Shown here: one piece after another, positions 43,153-53,243 of the stretch
How positions within the stretch are numbered: the first letter of the stretch is position 1
Layout of the letters: each line of letters starts with the position of its first letter
DNA from: Synechococcus sp. CCY 0621
GTDB taxonomy: Bacteria > Cyanobacteriota > Cyanobacteriia > PCC-6307 > Cyanobiaceae
Reading direction: 5' to 3'
Assembly: GCF_019038465.1 (NCBI RefSeq)
Contig: NZ_JAFKRH010000038.1
Coordinates: 62,001 to 126,000, forward strand
DNA: 64,000 nucleotides
The notes under the pieces: model-generated
What the model was told of the DNA's origin: nothing
What the model saw: only the letters and a program-made list of their open reading frames with translations
The model's database searches: none
Program-made: the position numbers and the translations under genes

Positions 43153-44694
43153 GTGAGCGACCTGATCGTCGTGGGCAGTGGGCTGGGCGGCCTTTGCGCC
43201 GGCGCCATCGCCGCCCGCCATGGGCTGGAGGTGCTCGTTCTCGAGGCCCACACCACCCCGGGCGGCGCCGCCCATGGCTTTCGCCGCGGCCCCTTTCAGT
43301 TCGAGTCCGGGCCGTCGCTGTGGAGTGGCCTGGGCCGCTGGCCCAGCACCAATCCCCTGGCCCAGGTGCTGCGGGCGGTGGGGGAAACCCTGCCCGTGGC
43401 CACCTACCGCGACTGGGGCCTGCTGCTGCCCGAGGGCTCGCTGCGGGTGGGGGTGGGGCAGGGGCCGTTCCTGGCCCTGCTGCGCGAGCTGCGCGGGCCG
43501 GCGGTAGCCGAGGAATGGGACCGTTTCCTCACGGCCCTCAAGCCCAGCTGCGACGCGGCCCGCTGCCTGCCCCTGCTGGCCCTGCGGCCCGGGGCGGGGC
43601 TGGCCACCACCCTCGGCGGCGGCAACGCCCTGCGCCTGCTGGGCCAGGCGGGGCGGCTGGCGGGCCTGGGGGGCGCCTTCGGGCCGATCGCCCGCCGCCA
43701 CCTCCGTGATCCCTTCCTGCTCCACTGGGTCGAGCTGCTCTGCTTCCTGATCTCCGGCCTGCCCATGGACCAGACCAGCGCCGCCGCCATGGCGACCCTG
43801 TTCGGCGAATGGTTCGAGCCCGATGCCTGCCTCGACTACCCCATCGGCGGCAGTGGGGCTGTGGCCGCCGCGCTGGTGCGCGGCATGGAGCGCCACGGCG
43901 GCCGGCTGCGCACCGCAGCGCCGGTGGCCGACATCCTGGTGGAACGGGGGCGGGCCGTCGGCGTCCGGCTCGAGAACGGCGAGCGCCTCGAGGCGCAGCG
44001 CGGGGTGATCGCCAACACCAGCCCCTGGGATCTGCTCTCCCTGCTGCCCCAGGACGCGGTGCCCTCCCGCTGGCGGCGGCGCCAGGCGGCCACCCCGGCC
44101 TGCGCCAGCTTTCTGCACTGGCACCTGGCCCTGCGCGGCGACGACCTCGACCACCTGCCGATCCACCACGTCTGGGTGGGCGACTGGCAACGGGGCATCG
44201 GCGCCGAACGCAACATGGTGGTGCTGTCGATGCCCTCCCGGCTCGACCCGGCCTGCGCCCCGCCCGGCCACCAGGTGCTGCACGGCTACACGCCGGCCAA
44301 CGAGCCCTGGGAGCTGTGGCAGGGGCTGGAGCGGGGCAGCCCCGCCTACGACGCCCTGAAAAAGGAACGCTGCGCCGTCTTCGGGCAGGTGCTCTCCCAG
44401 GTGCTGCCCGACTGGCAGGAGCGGGTGGTGCTCGAACTGCAGGGCACCCCCCTGACCCACCGCCACTACCTGCGCACGCACCAGGGCAGCTACGGCCCGG
44501 CCTGGCCGGCCAGCGGCGGCCCCTTCCCCGGCGGCACCACCCCGATCGAAGGCCTGGTGCTCTGCGGCGCCGGCGTCTTCCCGGGCATCGGCGTGCCGCC
44601 GGTGGCGGTGAGCGGCGCCATGGCGGCCCACCGCTTCGTGGGGGCACGCCAGCAGCGGCAGCTGCTGGAGGAGATCGGCCTGACGGAGCTCTGA
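43153..44694 (+). CDS. FAD-dependent oxidoreductase, CrtISO/phytoene-desaturase-like
   Basis: 513 residues. Dinucleotide-binding start LIVVGSGLGGLCAGAIAARHG followed by VLEAHTTPGGAAHGF. The C-terminal FAD motif is GLVLCGAGVFPGIGVPPVAVSG. This is the layout of carotenoid isomerases and phytoene-desaturase-type enzymes. Starts with GTG. Divergent from the desaturase gene. The substrate is likely a carotenoid but not proven. Confidence 0.85.
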   Translation: MSDLIVVGSGLGGLCAGAIAARHGLEVLVLEAHTTPGGAAHGFRRGPFQFESGPSLWSGLGRWPSTNPLAQVLRAVGETLPVATYRDWGLLLPEGSLRVGVGQGPFLALLRELRGPAVAEEWDRFLTALKPSCDAARCLPLLALRPGAGLATTLGGGNALRLLGQAGRLAGLGGAFGPIARRHLRDPFLLHWVELLCFLISGLPMDQTSAAAMATLFGEWFEPDACLDYPIGGSGAVAAALVRGMERHGGRLRTAAPVADILVERGRAVGVRLENGERLEAQRGVIANTSPWDLLSLLPQDAVPSRWRRRQAATPACASFLHWHLALRGDDLDHLPIHHVWVGDWQRGIGAERNMVVLSMPSRLDPACAPPGHQVLHGYTPANEPWELWQGLERGSPAYDALKKERCAVFGQVLSQVLPDWQERVVLELQGTPLTHRHYLRTHQGSYGPAWPASGGPFPGGTTPIEGLVLCGAGVFPGIGVPPVAVSGAMAAHRFVGARQQRQLLEEIGLTEL

Positions 44695-44699
44695 AGCGC

Positions 44700-45149
44700 T
44701 CAGAAGTTCCGCAACGCCAGGCTGCCCAGCTGCACCTCGCGCAGCAGCAACACCACCGCCGTCATCAGCGAGCCCATCGCCAGCACGAACAGCCCAGCCA
44801 CCAGGGGCGTCAGATCGATGCTGGCCAGGGTGCTGAGGAACAGCACCATCACCACCGTCGCCACCAGCAGGAAGCTGATGGCGGCGAAGGTGAAGGCCTG
44901 AGCCGCCAGGTTCATGCGACGGCGATGCACCAGCAGCTCCTTCTGCAACTCCCGTTCCTCGGCCACGCTGGCGCCGATATCCCTCGCCTTGATCACCCGG
45001 GCCCGGTCGATGATGCGCCCGAGGCGGGTGGTGATCACCCCGAGCAGGCCACTGATGCCCGCCAGCAGGAACACCGGGGTGACCGCCAGCCGGATCGTCT
45101 CGGCCAGGTTGCCGGCCTTCGCGCTGACCACGAGCAGGATCTGTACCAA
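44700..45149 (-). CDS. DUF2721 membrane protein
   Basis: 149 residues. Three hydrophobic helices (AVTPVFLLAGISGLLGVI, FTFAAISFLLVATVVMVLFL and LVAGLFVLAMGSLMTAVVLLL) with a charged loop RLGRIIDRARVIKA, typical of DUF2721. Function unknown. Ends 5 bp from the convergent oxidoreductase gene. Confidence 0.88.
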   Translation of the reverse strand: MVQILLVVSAKAGNLAETIRLAVTPVFLLAGISGLLGVITTRLGRIIDRARVIKARDIGASVAEERELQKELLVHRRRMNLAAQAFTFAAISFLLVATVVMVLFLSTLASIDLTPLVAGLFVLAMGSLMTAVVLLLREVQLGSLALRNF

Positions 45150-45227
45150 GGAACCCTGACTTGGACAATGAATCTAAGCCGGGGGCCCCTGCCAGCCTGG
45201 AGCGCCGACTGCCGCCCCCCGCCCCCC

Positions 45228-45644
45228 ATGACCACGATCACCTGCCGCTACGAAGGCGCCCTGCGCTGCGCGGCGGAGCACGCCGCCTCGGGCTCGCGGC
45301 TGATCACCGATGCCCCCGTCGACAACCAGGGCAAGGGCGAAGCCTTCTCCCCCACCGACCTGGTGGGCACGGCCCTGGCCACCTGCCTGCTGACGGTGAT
45401 GGGCATCGTGGCCGAACGCCAGGGCCTAACCCTGGAGGGCGCCTCGGTGCGACTGGAGAAGGGCATGAGCAGCAGCGGCGAGCGCCGCATCGCCCTGCTG
45501 GAGGCCTGGATCAACCTGCCGGCCGGCCTCGGGGCCGAGCAGCGCGAGCTGCTGATCCGCGCCGGCGAGAGCTGCCCGGTGAAGGTCAGCCTGGAAGGTT
45601 GCGTGCCGATGCGGCTGCACTGGAGCCCGGCGGCGGCGGACTGA
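45228..45644 (+). CDS. OsmC/Ohr-family protein
   Basis: 138 residues from the ATG at 45228. EAFSPTDLVGTALATCLLTVMG carries the first redox Cys, and RAGESCPVKVSL the second (SCPV). Typical OsmC-type thiol peroxidase acting on organic hydroperoxides. The 611-codon open frame that contains it is a GC-driven extension over the oxidoreductase and DUF2721 genes. Its 3' end overlaps the convergent gene by about 59 bp. Confidence 0.9.
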   Translation: MTTITCRYEGALRCAAEHAASGSRLITDAPVDNQGKGEAFSPTDLVGTALATCLLTVMGIVAERQGLTLEGASVRLEKGMSSSGERRIALLEAWINLPAGLGAEQRELLIRAGESCPVKVSLEGCVPMRLHWSPAAAD

Positions 45645-46263
45645 GGGTGACGCCCACCTCCAGCTGCTCCAGCGGGGCGTCGGGATCCGCCGGCACCAGC
45701 AACACCATGGTGCTGGCGGCGGGCCGGGTGCCGGGCTGCTCCTGCAGGATCTCCAGGGCCACCATCGTCTTGCGCCACTGCAGGATCTTGCCCTCGAGCA
45801 GCGCCACGAAGTCGTCAGGGCTCCAGCGGGCCCCCTCCCCCCGGCAGGGGTAGCGCTCCAGCACATCCAGGATCTCCATCTCCCGCAGTGGCGCCGCGTC
45901 GGCCGGATCCCACACCAGCAGATAGTTGCCATCGAGAGCGTTGGCCTCCAGGAGGCTCGCCTCACTGGCCAGCAGGGTGTCGAGGGCCATCTCGTCGTCG
46001 TCCCGCTCGATCGCGGTGAGCAGGGCCTCCAGCACCAGTTGGGTGTCGTCGTCGAGCTGGTCGCAATGGACCGTGAGCAGGCCCGTCACCGCCAGTTCGA
46101 TCTCCCCGAGCGGCAGCACCATCGTCAGGGCCCGCAGGATGGCGCTGAGCACGTCACCGGCTTCCCCATCACCGGGCTGGTCGTCCAGCACCAGATCGGG
46201 GTCGGCCATGAAGCGTTCGATGGCCGCAAGCACCAGGTCCTGCTCCGGAGAAGGGGGATGCAT
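45586..46263 (-). CDS. Hypothetical protein, acidic, 225 aa
   Basis: No known family recognised. Helical, acidic N-terminal half (LVLAAIERFMADPDLVLDD, QLDDDTQLVLEALLTAIERDDDEMALDTLLA), then a mixed part (NYLLVWDPADAAPLREMEILDVLERYP), ending in a Pro/Ser-rich tail. No signal peptide. The last 59 bases overlap the end of the OsmC gene on the other strand, so the tail may be less constrained. Codon use looks like the neighbouring real genes. Confidence 0.7.
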   Translation of the reverse strand: MHPPSPEQDLVLAAIERFMADPDLVLDDQPGDGEAGDVLSAILRALTMVLPLGEIELAVTGLLTVHCDQLDDDTQLVLEALLTAIERDDDEMALDTLLASEASLLEANALDGNYLLVWDPADAAPLREMEILDVLERYPCRGEGARWSPDDFVALLEGKILQWRKTMVALEILQEQPGTRPAASTMVLLVPADPDAPLEQLEVGVTLSPPPPGSSAAASARNLPG

Positions 46264-46339
46264 CGATCCGGCCGCAGACGTGACGTAGCACCACCATGGC
46301 GCCGCCGGCGGCAGGCCGCAGCGCCCATGGGGTCTCCCA

Positions 46340-46735
46340 TCACCAGAGCAAGCGGCAGGGGAAGGTGGCCAAGGCGGGGTCGATGCTCACCAGTTGCAAC
46401 CCCTCCAGCTCCGCCTGGGCCGCCAGCAGCCGATCGAACGGATCGCGATGGGCCTGGGGGTAAGCGCCAGCGCGAACGCCGTGATGCAACTGCACGGCAA
46501 GGGGCTGGAAGCCCTGCTGCTGCACAAGGGAAGGCAGATCCAGCAGCAGTCCTTCAGCGCCGGGAAGTTTGCCCAGCCTGACCTTGGTAGCGATCTCCCA
46601 GCCGGAGGCGGCGCTCACGAAGATGGCCGCCGCCGGATCGCCAATGGCCTTCTGGGCGATCCCGGAGAGCTTCTCCGGTTCCACCAACCACCAGAGCAGG
46701 GCATGGGTATCCAGCAGGAGGGACGCGGCCATCAA
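46340..46735 (-). CDS. VapC-type PIN-domain toxin
   Basis: 131 residues. LLLDTHALLWWL gives the first acidic residue, SAASGWEIATKVRLGKLP the Glu, and HRDPFDRLLAAQAELEGL with SIDPAL the remaining Asp residues, so the active site looks complete. Ribonuclease toxin. Overlaps its antitoxin gene by four bases (ATGA). Confidence 0.9.
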   Translation of the reverse strand: MMAASLLLDTHALLWWLVEPEKLSGIAQKAIGDPAAAIFVSAASGWEIATKVRLGKLPGAEGLLLDLPSLVQQQGFQPLAVQLHHGVRAGAYPQAHRDPFDRLLAAQAELEGLQLVSIDPALATFPCRLLW

Positions 46736-46983
46736 CGGGGCAGCGCCGCCTCAAGGGCATCGAGCTCCTCAGGGGGGAGGGGGGCCAGGAGCACGTCCGT
46801 GGCAGGAAGCTGCAGTCGCCCACGCAGCACCCCTGGCTGGCGGCGGGGCTGATCGGGGTCCAGCGGCACCAGCCGCGCCCAGGGCTTGCCGTCCTTCGCC
46901 ACCAGGATGGTTTCGCCGGCATGGGCGGCGTCGATCAGCCGCGAGAACTGGGTCTTGGCCTCATGAACGTTGACGGTGCGCAT
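46732..46983 (-). CDS. VapB/Phd-type antitoxin
   Basis: 83 residues: MRTVNVHEAKTQFSRLIDAA and TILVAKDGKPWARLVPLD are the Phd/YefM DNA-binding part; LPPEELDALEAALPR is the toxin-binding tail. First gene of an ATGA-coupled pair with the PIN toxin; expected to repress its own promoter. Confidence 0.9.
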   Translation of the reverse strand: MRTVNVHEAKTQFSRLIDAAHAGETILVAKDGKPWARLVPLDPDQPRRQPGVLRGRLQLPATDVLLAPLPPEELDALEAALPR

Positions 46984-47093
46984 GGCGGAAGCTGCCCATC
47001 AAGGGCACGAGCACGGATTGAGATTAGTCCGGATGTGGACCCAGAACAGCGTCCCCATGGCGCCATGCTGACCCCACCGGCTCGACCGATTCC

Positions 47094-48620
47094 ATGACCG
47101 CAGCGGCTCCAGCCCTCGACCAGCTCCAGCAGCACCTGCACACCACCCGCCTGCTGGGCTCGATCAGCAGCACCCTCTATTACGACCAGAACACGGTGAT
47201 GCCCGCCGCCGGTGCCGCCTGGCGCGGTGAGCAGCTAGCCCTGCTGGCCGCCCAGCTGCACGAGCGCCAGAGCAGTGCGGCCTACGCCGACCTGGTGGCC
47301 GCCGCCGAAGCCGAGCTCACGGCCGATGCCCCCCCGCAGCGGCGCCGCAACCTGCAGCTGCTGCGCCTGGAACTCGACCGCCAGAGCTGCCTTGATCCGG
47401 CGCTGGTCACCGCCCTGGCCCGGGCCCAGTCCCATGGCAATGCGATCTGGCAGCAAGCCAGGGCCGCCAACGACTTCGCCGCCTTCGCGCCGGCCCTGCG
47501 GCAGCTGATCGCCCTGCGCCGCGAGCAGGCCGGCCAGCTGGCGGCGGCCGAGCCCGTGGCCCGCAGCCCCTGGGAAATCCTGGCCCAGCCGTTCGAGCCC
47601 GACATCAGCAAGGCGCGGCTCCAGGAGCTGTTCGCGCCGCTGGCGGCGCAGCTGCCCGGCCTGCTGGAACAGGTGGCGGCCGCGCCTGCTCCCAGCCCGA
47701 CCCAGGCCTTCGACCTGCCCGAAGCCCTGCAGGAGAGCCTCTGCAGCGAGCTGCTCAATGGCTGGGGTTACGACGGCCGCCGCTGCCAGCGCTCCCGCTC
47801 CGCCCACCCCTTCTCCTGCACCGTGGGCCCCGAGGACTTCCGCATCACCACCCGCGTCGTGCGCGGCCAGCCGCTCTCGGCCTTCCTGGCCACCGCCCAT
47901 GAATGGGGCCACTCCCTTTATGAGCAAGGCCTGCCCCGCAGCGACGACCATTTCTTCCCCTGGCCCCTGGGGGAGGCCACCTCGATGGGGGTGCACGAGT
48001 CCCAGTCGCTGTTCTGGGAGTGCCGGGTGGCCCGCAGCCGAGCCTTCGCCGAGCGCTGGCATCCGCGCTTCCGCCAGGGCCTGGGGTCCGATCCCTGGGG
48101 CGGTGTTCAGGGGTTCTGGCGGTCCTTCAATCCGCTGCGGCCGGGCCTGATCCGGGTGGAAGCCGACGAACTCAGCTACAGCCTGCACATCGTGCTGCGC
48201 TTTGAGCTGGAGCTGGCCCTGCTGGAGCAGGAGCTGCCGGTGGAGGAACTCCCCGGGCAGTGGAACCGGCGCTTCAAGGACCTGCTGGGCCTGGTGCCGC
48301 CCAGCGATGCCGAAGGCTGCCTGCAGGACATCCACTGGGCCGAGGGCCTGTTCGGCTACTTCCCCTCCTATGCCCTGGGCCATCTGATCAGCGCCCAGAT
48401 CTCCGAGGCCCTGGAGCAGCAGATCGGCCCGATCGAGGCGCTGGTGGCGGCGGGCCAGGAGTCCGCCCTGCAGGACTGGCTCGCCAGCAGCCTCTGGCCC
48501 CTGGGCCGCTCGGTCAACGCCGAGCAACTGGTGCAGCAGGTCACGGGCCGGCCGCTGAGCTCGGAGGCTTTCCTCACCTACCTGCGCGCCAAGGTGGGCC
48601 AGCTGGCCGAGGGGGCCTGA
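47094..48620 (+). CDS. Carboxypeptidase Taq (M32 metallopeptidase)
   Basis: 508 residues. The zinc site HExxH is present as TAHEWGHSLYEQGL, followed by GVHESQSLFWE, the M32 signature. FSCTVGPEDFRITTRV and SYSLHIVLRFELELALLE are also conserved. Removes C-terminal amino acids from peptides in the cytoplasm. The length fits the family. Confidence 0.94.
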   Translation: MTAAAPALDQLQQHLHTTRLLGSISSTLYYDQNTVMPAAGAAWRGEQLALLAAQLHERQSSAAYADLVAAAEAELTADAPPQRRRNLQLLRLELDRQSCLDPALVTALARAQSHGNAIWQQARAANDFAAFAPALRQLIALRREQAGQLAAAEPVARSPWEILAQPFEPDISKARLQELFAPLAAQLPGLLEQVAAAPAPSPTQAFDLPEALQESLCSELLNGWGYDGRRCQRSRSAHPFSCTVGPEDFRITTRVVRGQPLSAFLATAHEWGHSLYEQGLPRSDDHFFPWPLGEATSMGVHESQSLFWECRVARSRAFAERWHPRFRQGLGSDPWGGVQGFWRSFNPLRPGLIRVEADELSYSLHIVLRFELELALLEQELPVEELPGQWNRRFKDLLGLVPPSDAEGCLQDIHWAEGLFGYFPSYALGHLISAQISEALEQQIGPIEALVAAGQESALQDWLASSLWPLGRSVNAEQLVQQVTGRPLSSEAFLTYLRAKVGQLAEGA

Positions 48621-48674
48621 ACCGGGTCTGCCGGGGGCCGCTGCCTAAGATGCCGCCGCCGAAAAGCCCCCACC

Positions 48675-49262
48675 ATGGCGAACATCGACCACGCCCCCAG
48701 CCGCACCATGCTGAACCTGCTGCATGTGCTGCCGGCCTTCGCCGATGAGGCCGAGCTGCGTCTCAACGCCATCGTGGAGCTCAACTCGAACACGATCAAC
48801 AAATACGAGCTGATCACCGAAACCGGCCACCTGAAGCTCGATCGGGTCGGCTATTCCTCCCTGGCGTACCCCTTCGCCTACGGCTGCATTCCCCGCACCT
48901 GGGACGAGGACGGTGATCCCCTCGACATCGAGATCGTCGGCGTCACCGAGCCCCTGGTGCCAGGCAGCCTGGTGGAGGCCCGCATCATCGGCATCATGTG
49001 CTTCGACGATGGCGGCGAGGTGGACGACAAGGTGATCGCCGTGCTGGCCGATGACAAGCGCATGGATCACATCACCAGTTACACCCAGCTTGGGGAGCAC
49101 TGGCTGAAGGAAACCCAGTACTACTGGGAGCACTACAAGGACCTCAAGAAGCCCGGCACCTGCAAGGTCAACGGCTTCCACGACAACGGCGAAGCCGTTC
49201 GCATCATCAAGGAATGCGAAGATCGTTACATGACTGTCATCGACTCCCGTCTGGTCGACTGA
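48675..49262 (+). CDS. ppa: Inorganic pyrophosphatase, family I
   Basis: 195 residues. DEDGDPLDIEIV is the family I metal-binding signature; Glu/Lys/Tyr residues of the active site appear in YELITETGHLKLDR and AYPFAYGCIP. Hydrolyses pyrophosphate from biosynthetic reactions. 54 bp after the carboxypeptidase on the same strand. Confidence 0.95.
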   Translation: MANIDHAPSRTMLNLLHVLPAFADEAELRLNAIVELNSNTINKYELITETGHLKLDRVGYSSLAYPFAYGCIPRTWDEDGDPLDIEIVGVTEPLVPGSLVEARIIGIMCFDDGGEVDDKVIAVLADDKRMDHITSYTQLGEHWLKETQYYWEHYKDLKKPGTCKVNGFHDNGEAVRIIKECEDRYMTVIDSRLVD

Positions 49263-49310
49263 CGACCCCCACCACCGCCCCCCGGCGGCTTCCCTGATCC
49301 CGCTCCATCC

Positions 49311-49910
49311 ATGTCGCGTTCCCTTGTCCTTGCCCTGCTCCTGACGACCGGCGGGAGCGCCGCGATGGCTTCAGGAGCCCCGGCCGTCGCGCCAGCCACT
49401 GCCCCCGCCGTGGCGCCAGCTGTTGAAGCGCCGGCGCCCACCGCGTCCCCGGCCCTGGCCACGCCCACACCGGCAACCCCGACTCCGGCCAAGGCCGCCG
49501 TCACGAGCACCAAGGAAATCGTGCTGGAGCTGGGCAAGCGCACGATCAGCCTGCGGGACAACGGCAAGGTGCTGGGCAGCTGGCCCGTGGCCATCGGCGA
49601 TTCCCGCACCCCCACCCCCAAAGGACGCTTCCTGGTGGAGACCAAGGTGGTCAATCCCCAGTACCAGAGCACGGCGAGCGGCAAGATCAACCCCACCAAG
49701 GGCCCCAACGGCCCCCTGGGCGACCGCTGGATCGGCTTCAAGAAGAGCGGCCCCAACCAGTACGGCATCCACGGCACCCCCAGCGCCTGGGCCTGGACCG
49801 TCACCTCCCGCTCCGCCGTGACCAACGGCTGTGTCCGGATGCTCACCCCCCATGTGCGCGCCCTGTTCGACCAGGTGGACGTCGGAACGCCGGTGGTGGT
49901 GAAACCCTGA
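49311..49910 (+). CDS. L,D-transpeptidase (YkuD domain), exported
   Basis: 199 residues. N-terminal signal peptide, then an Ala/Pro-rich linker (residues 25-65), then the YkuD domain: WPVAIGDSRTPTPKGRF, YGIHGTPS and TNGCVRM with the catalytic Cys. Expected to cross-link peptidoglycan or attach proteins to it. The linker probably spans the wall. Confidence 0.92.
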   Translation: MSRSLVLALLLTTGGSAAMASGAPAVAPATAPAVAPAVEAPAPTASPALATPTPATPTPAKAAVTSTKEIVLELGKRTISLRDNGKVLGSWPVAIGDSRTPTPKGRFLVETKVVNPQYQSTASGKINPTKGPNGPLGDRWIGFKKSGPNQYGIHGTPSAWAWTVTSRSAVTNGCVRMLTPHVRALFDQVDVGTPVVVKP

Positions 49911-50052
49911 ACCTGGACGGGTTCTTCCGAAGAAACGGTCAGCGACCGAAGAGATTCTGGAGATTGGCCTGGAAGGGTTTGATGTCTGGGTGCAAACACT
50001 TAATCTCGAAAAACCGATCCCGAGCGGCACCCTGCAAGGCCCTCCTATCTCC

Positions 50053-50223
50053 ATGTTCGACTCCGGCAACCCACTCACCACCGACCAGCTGAACAGCACG
50101 TCGCTGAAATGGGGCAACGACGGAGAGCTGTCCGAACTGGATCTGCAGCGCATTCTGGGGCTGCTGTCTCAGGTCGACCCCGTCGCCGAGGCCCTGATGG
50201 AGGGCCGCTCCGAAGCCGCCTGA
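50053..50223 (+). CDS. Small conserved-looking protein, 56 aa
   Basis: MFDSGNPLTTDQLNSTSLKWG then [25 protein letters not shown]. No known domain. The first half is polar, the second a helix. A GTG at 49990 would add 21 residues. The last 55 bases overlap the end of the ClC gene on the opposite strand. Similar short proteins seem usual in picocyanobacteria, but I cannot name it. Confidence 0.6.
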   Translation: MFDSGNPLTTDQLNSTSLKWGNDGELSELDLQRILGLLSQVDPVAEALMEGRSEAA

Positions 50224-52208
50224 AACCGTCGCGCCTGGGCCCTGGCCATCCCATCGCGGCTGGCCATCCCCCTCAACCTGCTGACTTCCAGACCACCGGC
50301 AGGCAAGCCATGGGGCAGATGGTCCCCAGCCCCCCCCTCCCGTTCGAAGACCGGCAGCTGCCGTAGACCATTGGGTCTGAGCTGATCTTCGAGCCGATCA
50401 AGGTTCACCCCCATCGGCAACCACACCAGTTCCGTGCGGATGCAGTCCGCCAGGCCCAACACCTCTTGGCGCTGGACTTCAGAGGCCAGGCCCCGCTGCA
50501 GGTCGCCGATCGTCACCAGCCCCAGGGTCAGGCCGGCCTGCTCCACCAGCAGGCAATGGCCATGGCTGTCGATCAGCCTGGCCAGGGCGGCGGCGGCCGG
50601 CATGGCGGCCGGCAGCACCAACGGCGCCTCCGGTTCGAAGGCCTCCTGCACAGCAATCTCAGCCAGCAGGCCGCGGCGTCGCTCTTCAAGCGGGTCGGGT
50701 CCCATCAGACCGGGATCATGGATCCCCTGCCAGCGTTCCACCAGGGCGGCGCTGAGGCCGGCGGCCGCCATCAGCGGCAGCACGATGCGGATGTCGCGGG
50801 TGAGCTCGAACAGCAGCAGCAAGGCGGTGAGCGGTGCCCTGGCGCTGCCGGCCAGCACCGCCGCCATGCCGACCATGGCATAGGCCGGAGGTTCGGCCAC
50901 CGGCAGGTTGAGGCCACCGCTGCCCAGCACCTGGCCATAACAGTTGCCCAGCACGGCTCCCAGGAACAGGGAGGGGGCGAAACCGCCGCCCACGAAGCCG
51001 GTGGCGTTGCTGACCGTGGTGGCGACCAGCTTGACGCCGATCAGGGCCACCAGAGTGAGCAGCGGGATGCCGCCATCGCGGCCCAGCAGCGCTTCGATCG
51101 TGTCGTACCCCACGCCCAGCACCTGGGGGAACACCAGCGCCATGGCCCCGAGGGCCGCCCCGCCCAGGGCCGTGGGCATCCCCGGCGGCAGCCGCCGCAC
51201 CACGGCCTGAACCCGCTCGCCCCGGCCAGCCGCCAGCAGCCGGATCAGCAGCCACGACATCAGGCTGGCCAGCAGGCCCAGCCCCAGATAGAGGGGAAGC
51301 TCCAGGGGCGAGCGCACCTCGTAGGCGGGCAGGCGCAGGATCGGCGTGTCGCCGAGGCACAGCTGCGTCACCAGCGCTGAGGCCACCGCCGCCACCAGCA
51401 CCGCCCGTAGGCTGGGGCGACCGGGGATGGCGCTGTAACTGCCCTCGAAGGCGAAGAACACCCCGGCGATCGGCGCCTTGAAACCGGCCGCCAGGCCCGC
51501 CGCCACTCCGGCCCCCACCAGGGCCTTCTGGGCCTGGGGGGAAAGGCGGCCCTTCAGCGCCACCCACAGGCCGATGTTGCCGCCACCCTCCACACTCGGA
51601 CCCTCCGGCCCGAGCGACGCGCCGCTGCCCAGGCTGAGGGACGCCGCCACCAGGCGCAGCCAGGGCAGACGCGGCTCGCCGCCCTGGCTGCCATCGGCGA
51701 TCGCCATCAGGCTGGACAGACCAGGACCGATGCTGCCGGCCCCATGGCGCAGCAGGCCCACCGCCAGACCGCCCAGGGTCGGCACCACCACCACCGGCCA
51801 GAGGGCCAGCCAGTCGGGCGTGTTGGGCAGGCTGATGGGCGGGGGTTCGGGCGGTGGCGGCGGTGCCGCCGCCAGCAGGCCGATGCCATCAAGGCCGAGC
51901 TGGAGCAAAGCCCGCAGGGGAGTGCCACTGTCGGGCGCCAGCGGCGGCAGGTCGATCGACGGCAAGTCGGCGGGGGAGGCGGGCGAGGAGCGCCCGATCA
52001 CCAGCAGGCCCTCCACGAACGGGCCGAACAGAAAATTGTTGATGAAACCCAGCAGTTCGTGGAAGGCAACCACCGCCAGGCCGGTCAGGGTGCCGACCAG
52101 GGCCGCCCAGGCCAGCAGGTTCCATTGGAAGGGCAGGCCGCGCAGGTCGGCCTCGGGCCCTGGGGCCCGGTGGCCGTTGGCCTCAGCTTCCGGGGCGGAC
52201 GGTGGCAA
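50169..52208 (-). CDS. ClC-family chloride channel/transporter with C-terminal CBS pair
   Basis: 679 residues. The selectivity motif [14 protein letters not shown] holds the gating Glu (GPEGP). [17 protein letters not shown] and [18 protein letters not shown] are the other ClC pore motifs. About 16 helices lie before residue 500, then a CBS-type region ([24 protein letters not shown]). Moves chloride, possibly with proton exchange. Its start overlaps the hemC 3' end by about 26 bp, and the far C-terminal tail overlaps the small gene at 50053-50223. Confidence 0.92.
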   Translation of the reverse strand: MPPSAPEAEANGHRAPGPEADLRGLPFQWNLLAWAALVGTLTGLAVVAFHELLGFINNFLFGPFVEGLLVIGRSSPASPADLPSIDLPPLAPDSGTPLRALLQLGLDGIGLLAAAPPPPPEPPPISLPNTPDWLALWPVVVVPTLGGLAVGLLRHGAGSIGPGLSSLMAIADGSQGGEPRLPWLRLVAASLSLGSGASLGPEGPSVEGGGNIGLWVALKGRLSPQAQKALVGAGVAAGLAAGFKAPIAGVFFAFEGSYSAIPGRPSLRAVLVAAVASALVTQLCLGDTPILRLPAYEVRSPLELPLYLGLGLLASLMSWLLIRLLAAGRGERVQAVVRRLPPGMPTALGGAALGAMALVFPQVLGVGYDTIEALLGRDGGIPLLTLVALIGVKLVATTVSNATGFVGGGFAPSLFLGAVLGNCYGQVLGSGGLNLPVAEPPAYAMVGMAAVLAGSARAPLTALLLLFELTRDIRIVLPLMAAAGLSAALVERWQGIHDPGLMGPDPLEERRRGLLAEIAVQEAFEPEAPLVLPAAMPAAAALARLIDSHGHCLLVEQAGLTLGLVTIGDLQRGLASEVQRQEVLGLADCIRTELVWLPMGVNLDRLEDQLRPNGLRQLPVFEREGGAGDHLPHGLPAGGLEVSRLRGMASRDGMARAQARRFQAASERPSIRASATGST

Positions 52209-53136
52209 AGATCTCCTCCAGGATCTCCCCGGCCCCCTGGGACCGCAGGGTCTCCGCCAGCGCCAGGCCGATCGCTTCAGGATCGCTGGCCGGGCCGCGG
52301 CAGCTGTCGCGCAGGAGACGCTGGCCGTCGATGCTCGCCACCATGCCGGTCAGCACCAGCTCGTCGTTCTCGAAGTGGGTGTTGACGCCGATGGGCACCT
52401 GACAGCCCCCCTCCAGACTGCGCAGGAAGGAGCGCTCAGCCAGGCAGCGACGGGCCGTCGGCCGGTGCTCCAGCACGCCGATCGTGTCGAGCACGGCCTG
52501 GTCTCCGGCACGGCATTCGATGCCCAGGGCGCCCTGACCCACGGCATGGAGCGAAATCGACGGATCGATCAGTTCGTGGATGCGCGCCCCCAGGCCCAGC
52601 CGGGTCAGACCGGCGGCCGCCAGGATCAGGCAGTCGTAGACGCCGGCATCGAGCTTCTCCAGACGGGTGATCACGTTGCCCCGCACGTCCTTGAACACCA
52701 GGTGGGGGTAGTGGTGACGCAGCTGGGCCAGGCGCCGCAGGGAGCTGGTACCCACCACGCTGCCCTCGGGCAGGGTGGCCAGGCTGAGCTCCCGGTGCCG
52801 TTCATGCACCACCAGGGCATCGGCGGGATCCTCCCGCTCGGTGATGCAGCCCAGGATCAGACCCTCCGGCAGGTTGGTGGGCAGGTCCTTGAGGCTGTGC
52901 ACGGCGATGTCAGCCCGATCGACCAGCATCTGGGCCTCCAGTTCCTTGGTGAACAGGCCCTTGTCGCCGATCTTGGCCAGGGCCACATCGAGAATCTTGT
53001 CCCCCTGGGTGGCCATCGCCTCGATCGCGATCGTCAGCTCGGGGTGGGCCCGCGAGAGCTCGTCCCGCACCCAGTGGGTCTGGACCATGGCCAGCTGGCT
53101 GCGGCGGGAGGCGATGCGCAGGGTGGAGCTGGCCAT
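52183..53136 (-). CDS. hemC: Hydroxymethylbilane synthase (porphobilinogen deaminase)
   Basis: 317 residues from the ATG at 53136. [28 protein letters not shown] and [10 protein letters not shown] are the substrate-binding blocks; the Cys in [11 protein letters not shown] carries the dipyrromethane cofactor. Makes hydroxymethylbilane for haem and chlorophyll. The 12-residue upstream extension is unlikely. ClC follows with a short overlap. Confidence 0.96.
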   Translation of the reverse strand: MASSTLRIASRRSQLAMVQTHWVRDELSRAHPELTIAIEAMATQGDKILDVALAKIGDKGLFTKELEAQMLVDRADIAVHSLKDLPTNLPEGLILGCITEREDPADALVVHERHRELSLATLPEGSVVGTSSLRRLAQLRHHYPHLVFKDVRGNVITRLEKLDAGVYDCLILAAAGLTRLGLGARIHELIDPSISLHAVGQGALGIECRAGDQAVLDTIGVLEHRPTARRCLAERSFLRSLEGGCQVPIGVNTHFENDELVLTGMVASIDGQRLLRDSCRGPASDPEAIGLALAETLRSQGAGEILEEIFATVRPGS

Positions 53137-53243
53137 TGGACGCTTCGGGCGGCAGCGACGGCTGCCAGGCAACAGCCGCCCAGCCTAGGGACCGGCCCGT
53201 CCCTGCTTCCGGCCTGCGGGCGGAACGTGATCAGCTGATGGGA

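Noticed and set aside
42964-45168. A 734-codon open frame on the minus strand, and similarly long ones at 59133-61316 (-), 41183-43057 (+), 43809-45644 (+) and 9136-11223 (-, upstream part)
   Set aside because: They lie opposite or across well-identified genes and read as Gly/Ala/Gln/His/Arg/Pro-rich low-complexity protein. They result from the high GC at third codon positions. Only the OsmC part of the 43809 frame and the membrane-protein part of the 9136 frame are real.
49911-49989. Terminator hairpin AACC...GGTT after the L,D-transpeptidase gene
   Set aside because: The stem is only four pairs and no U-run follows.
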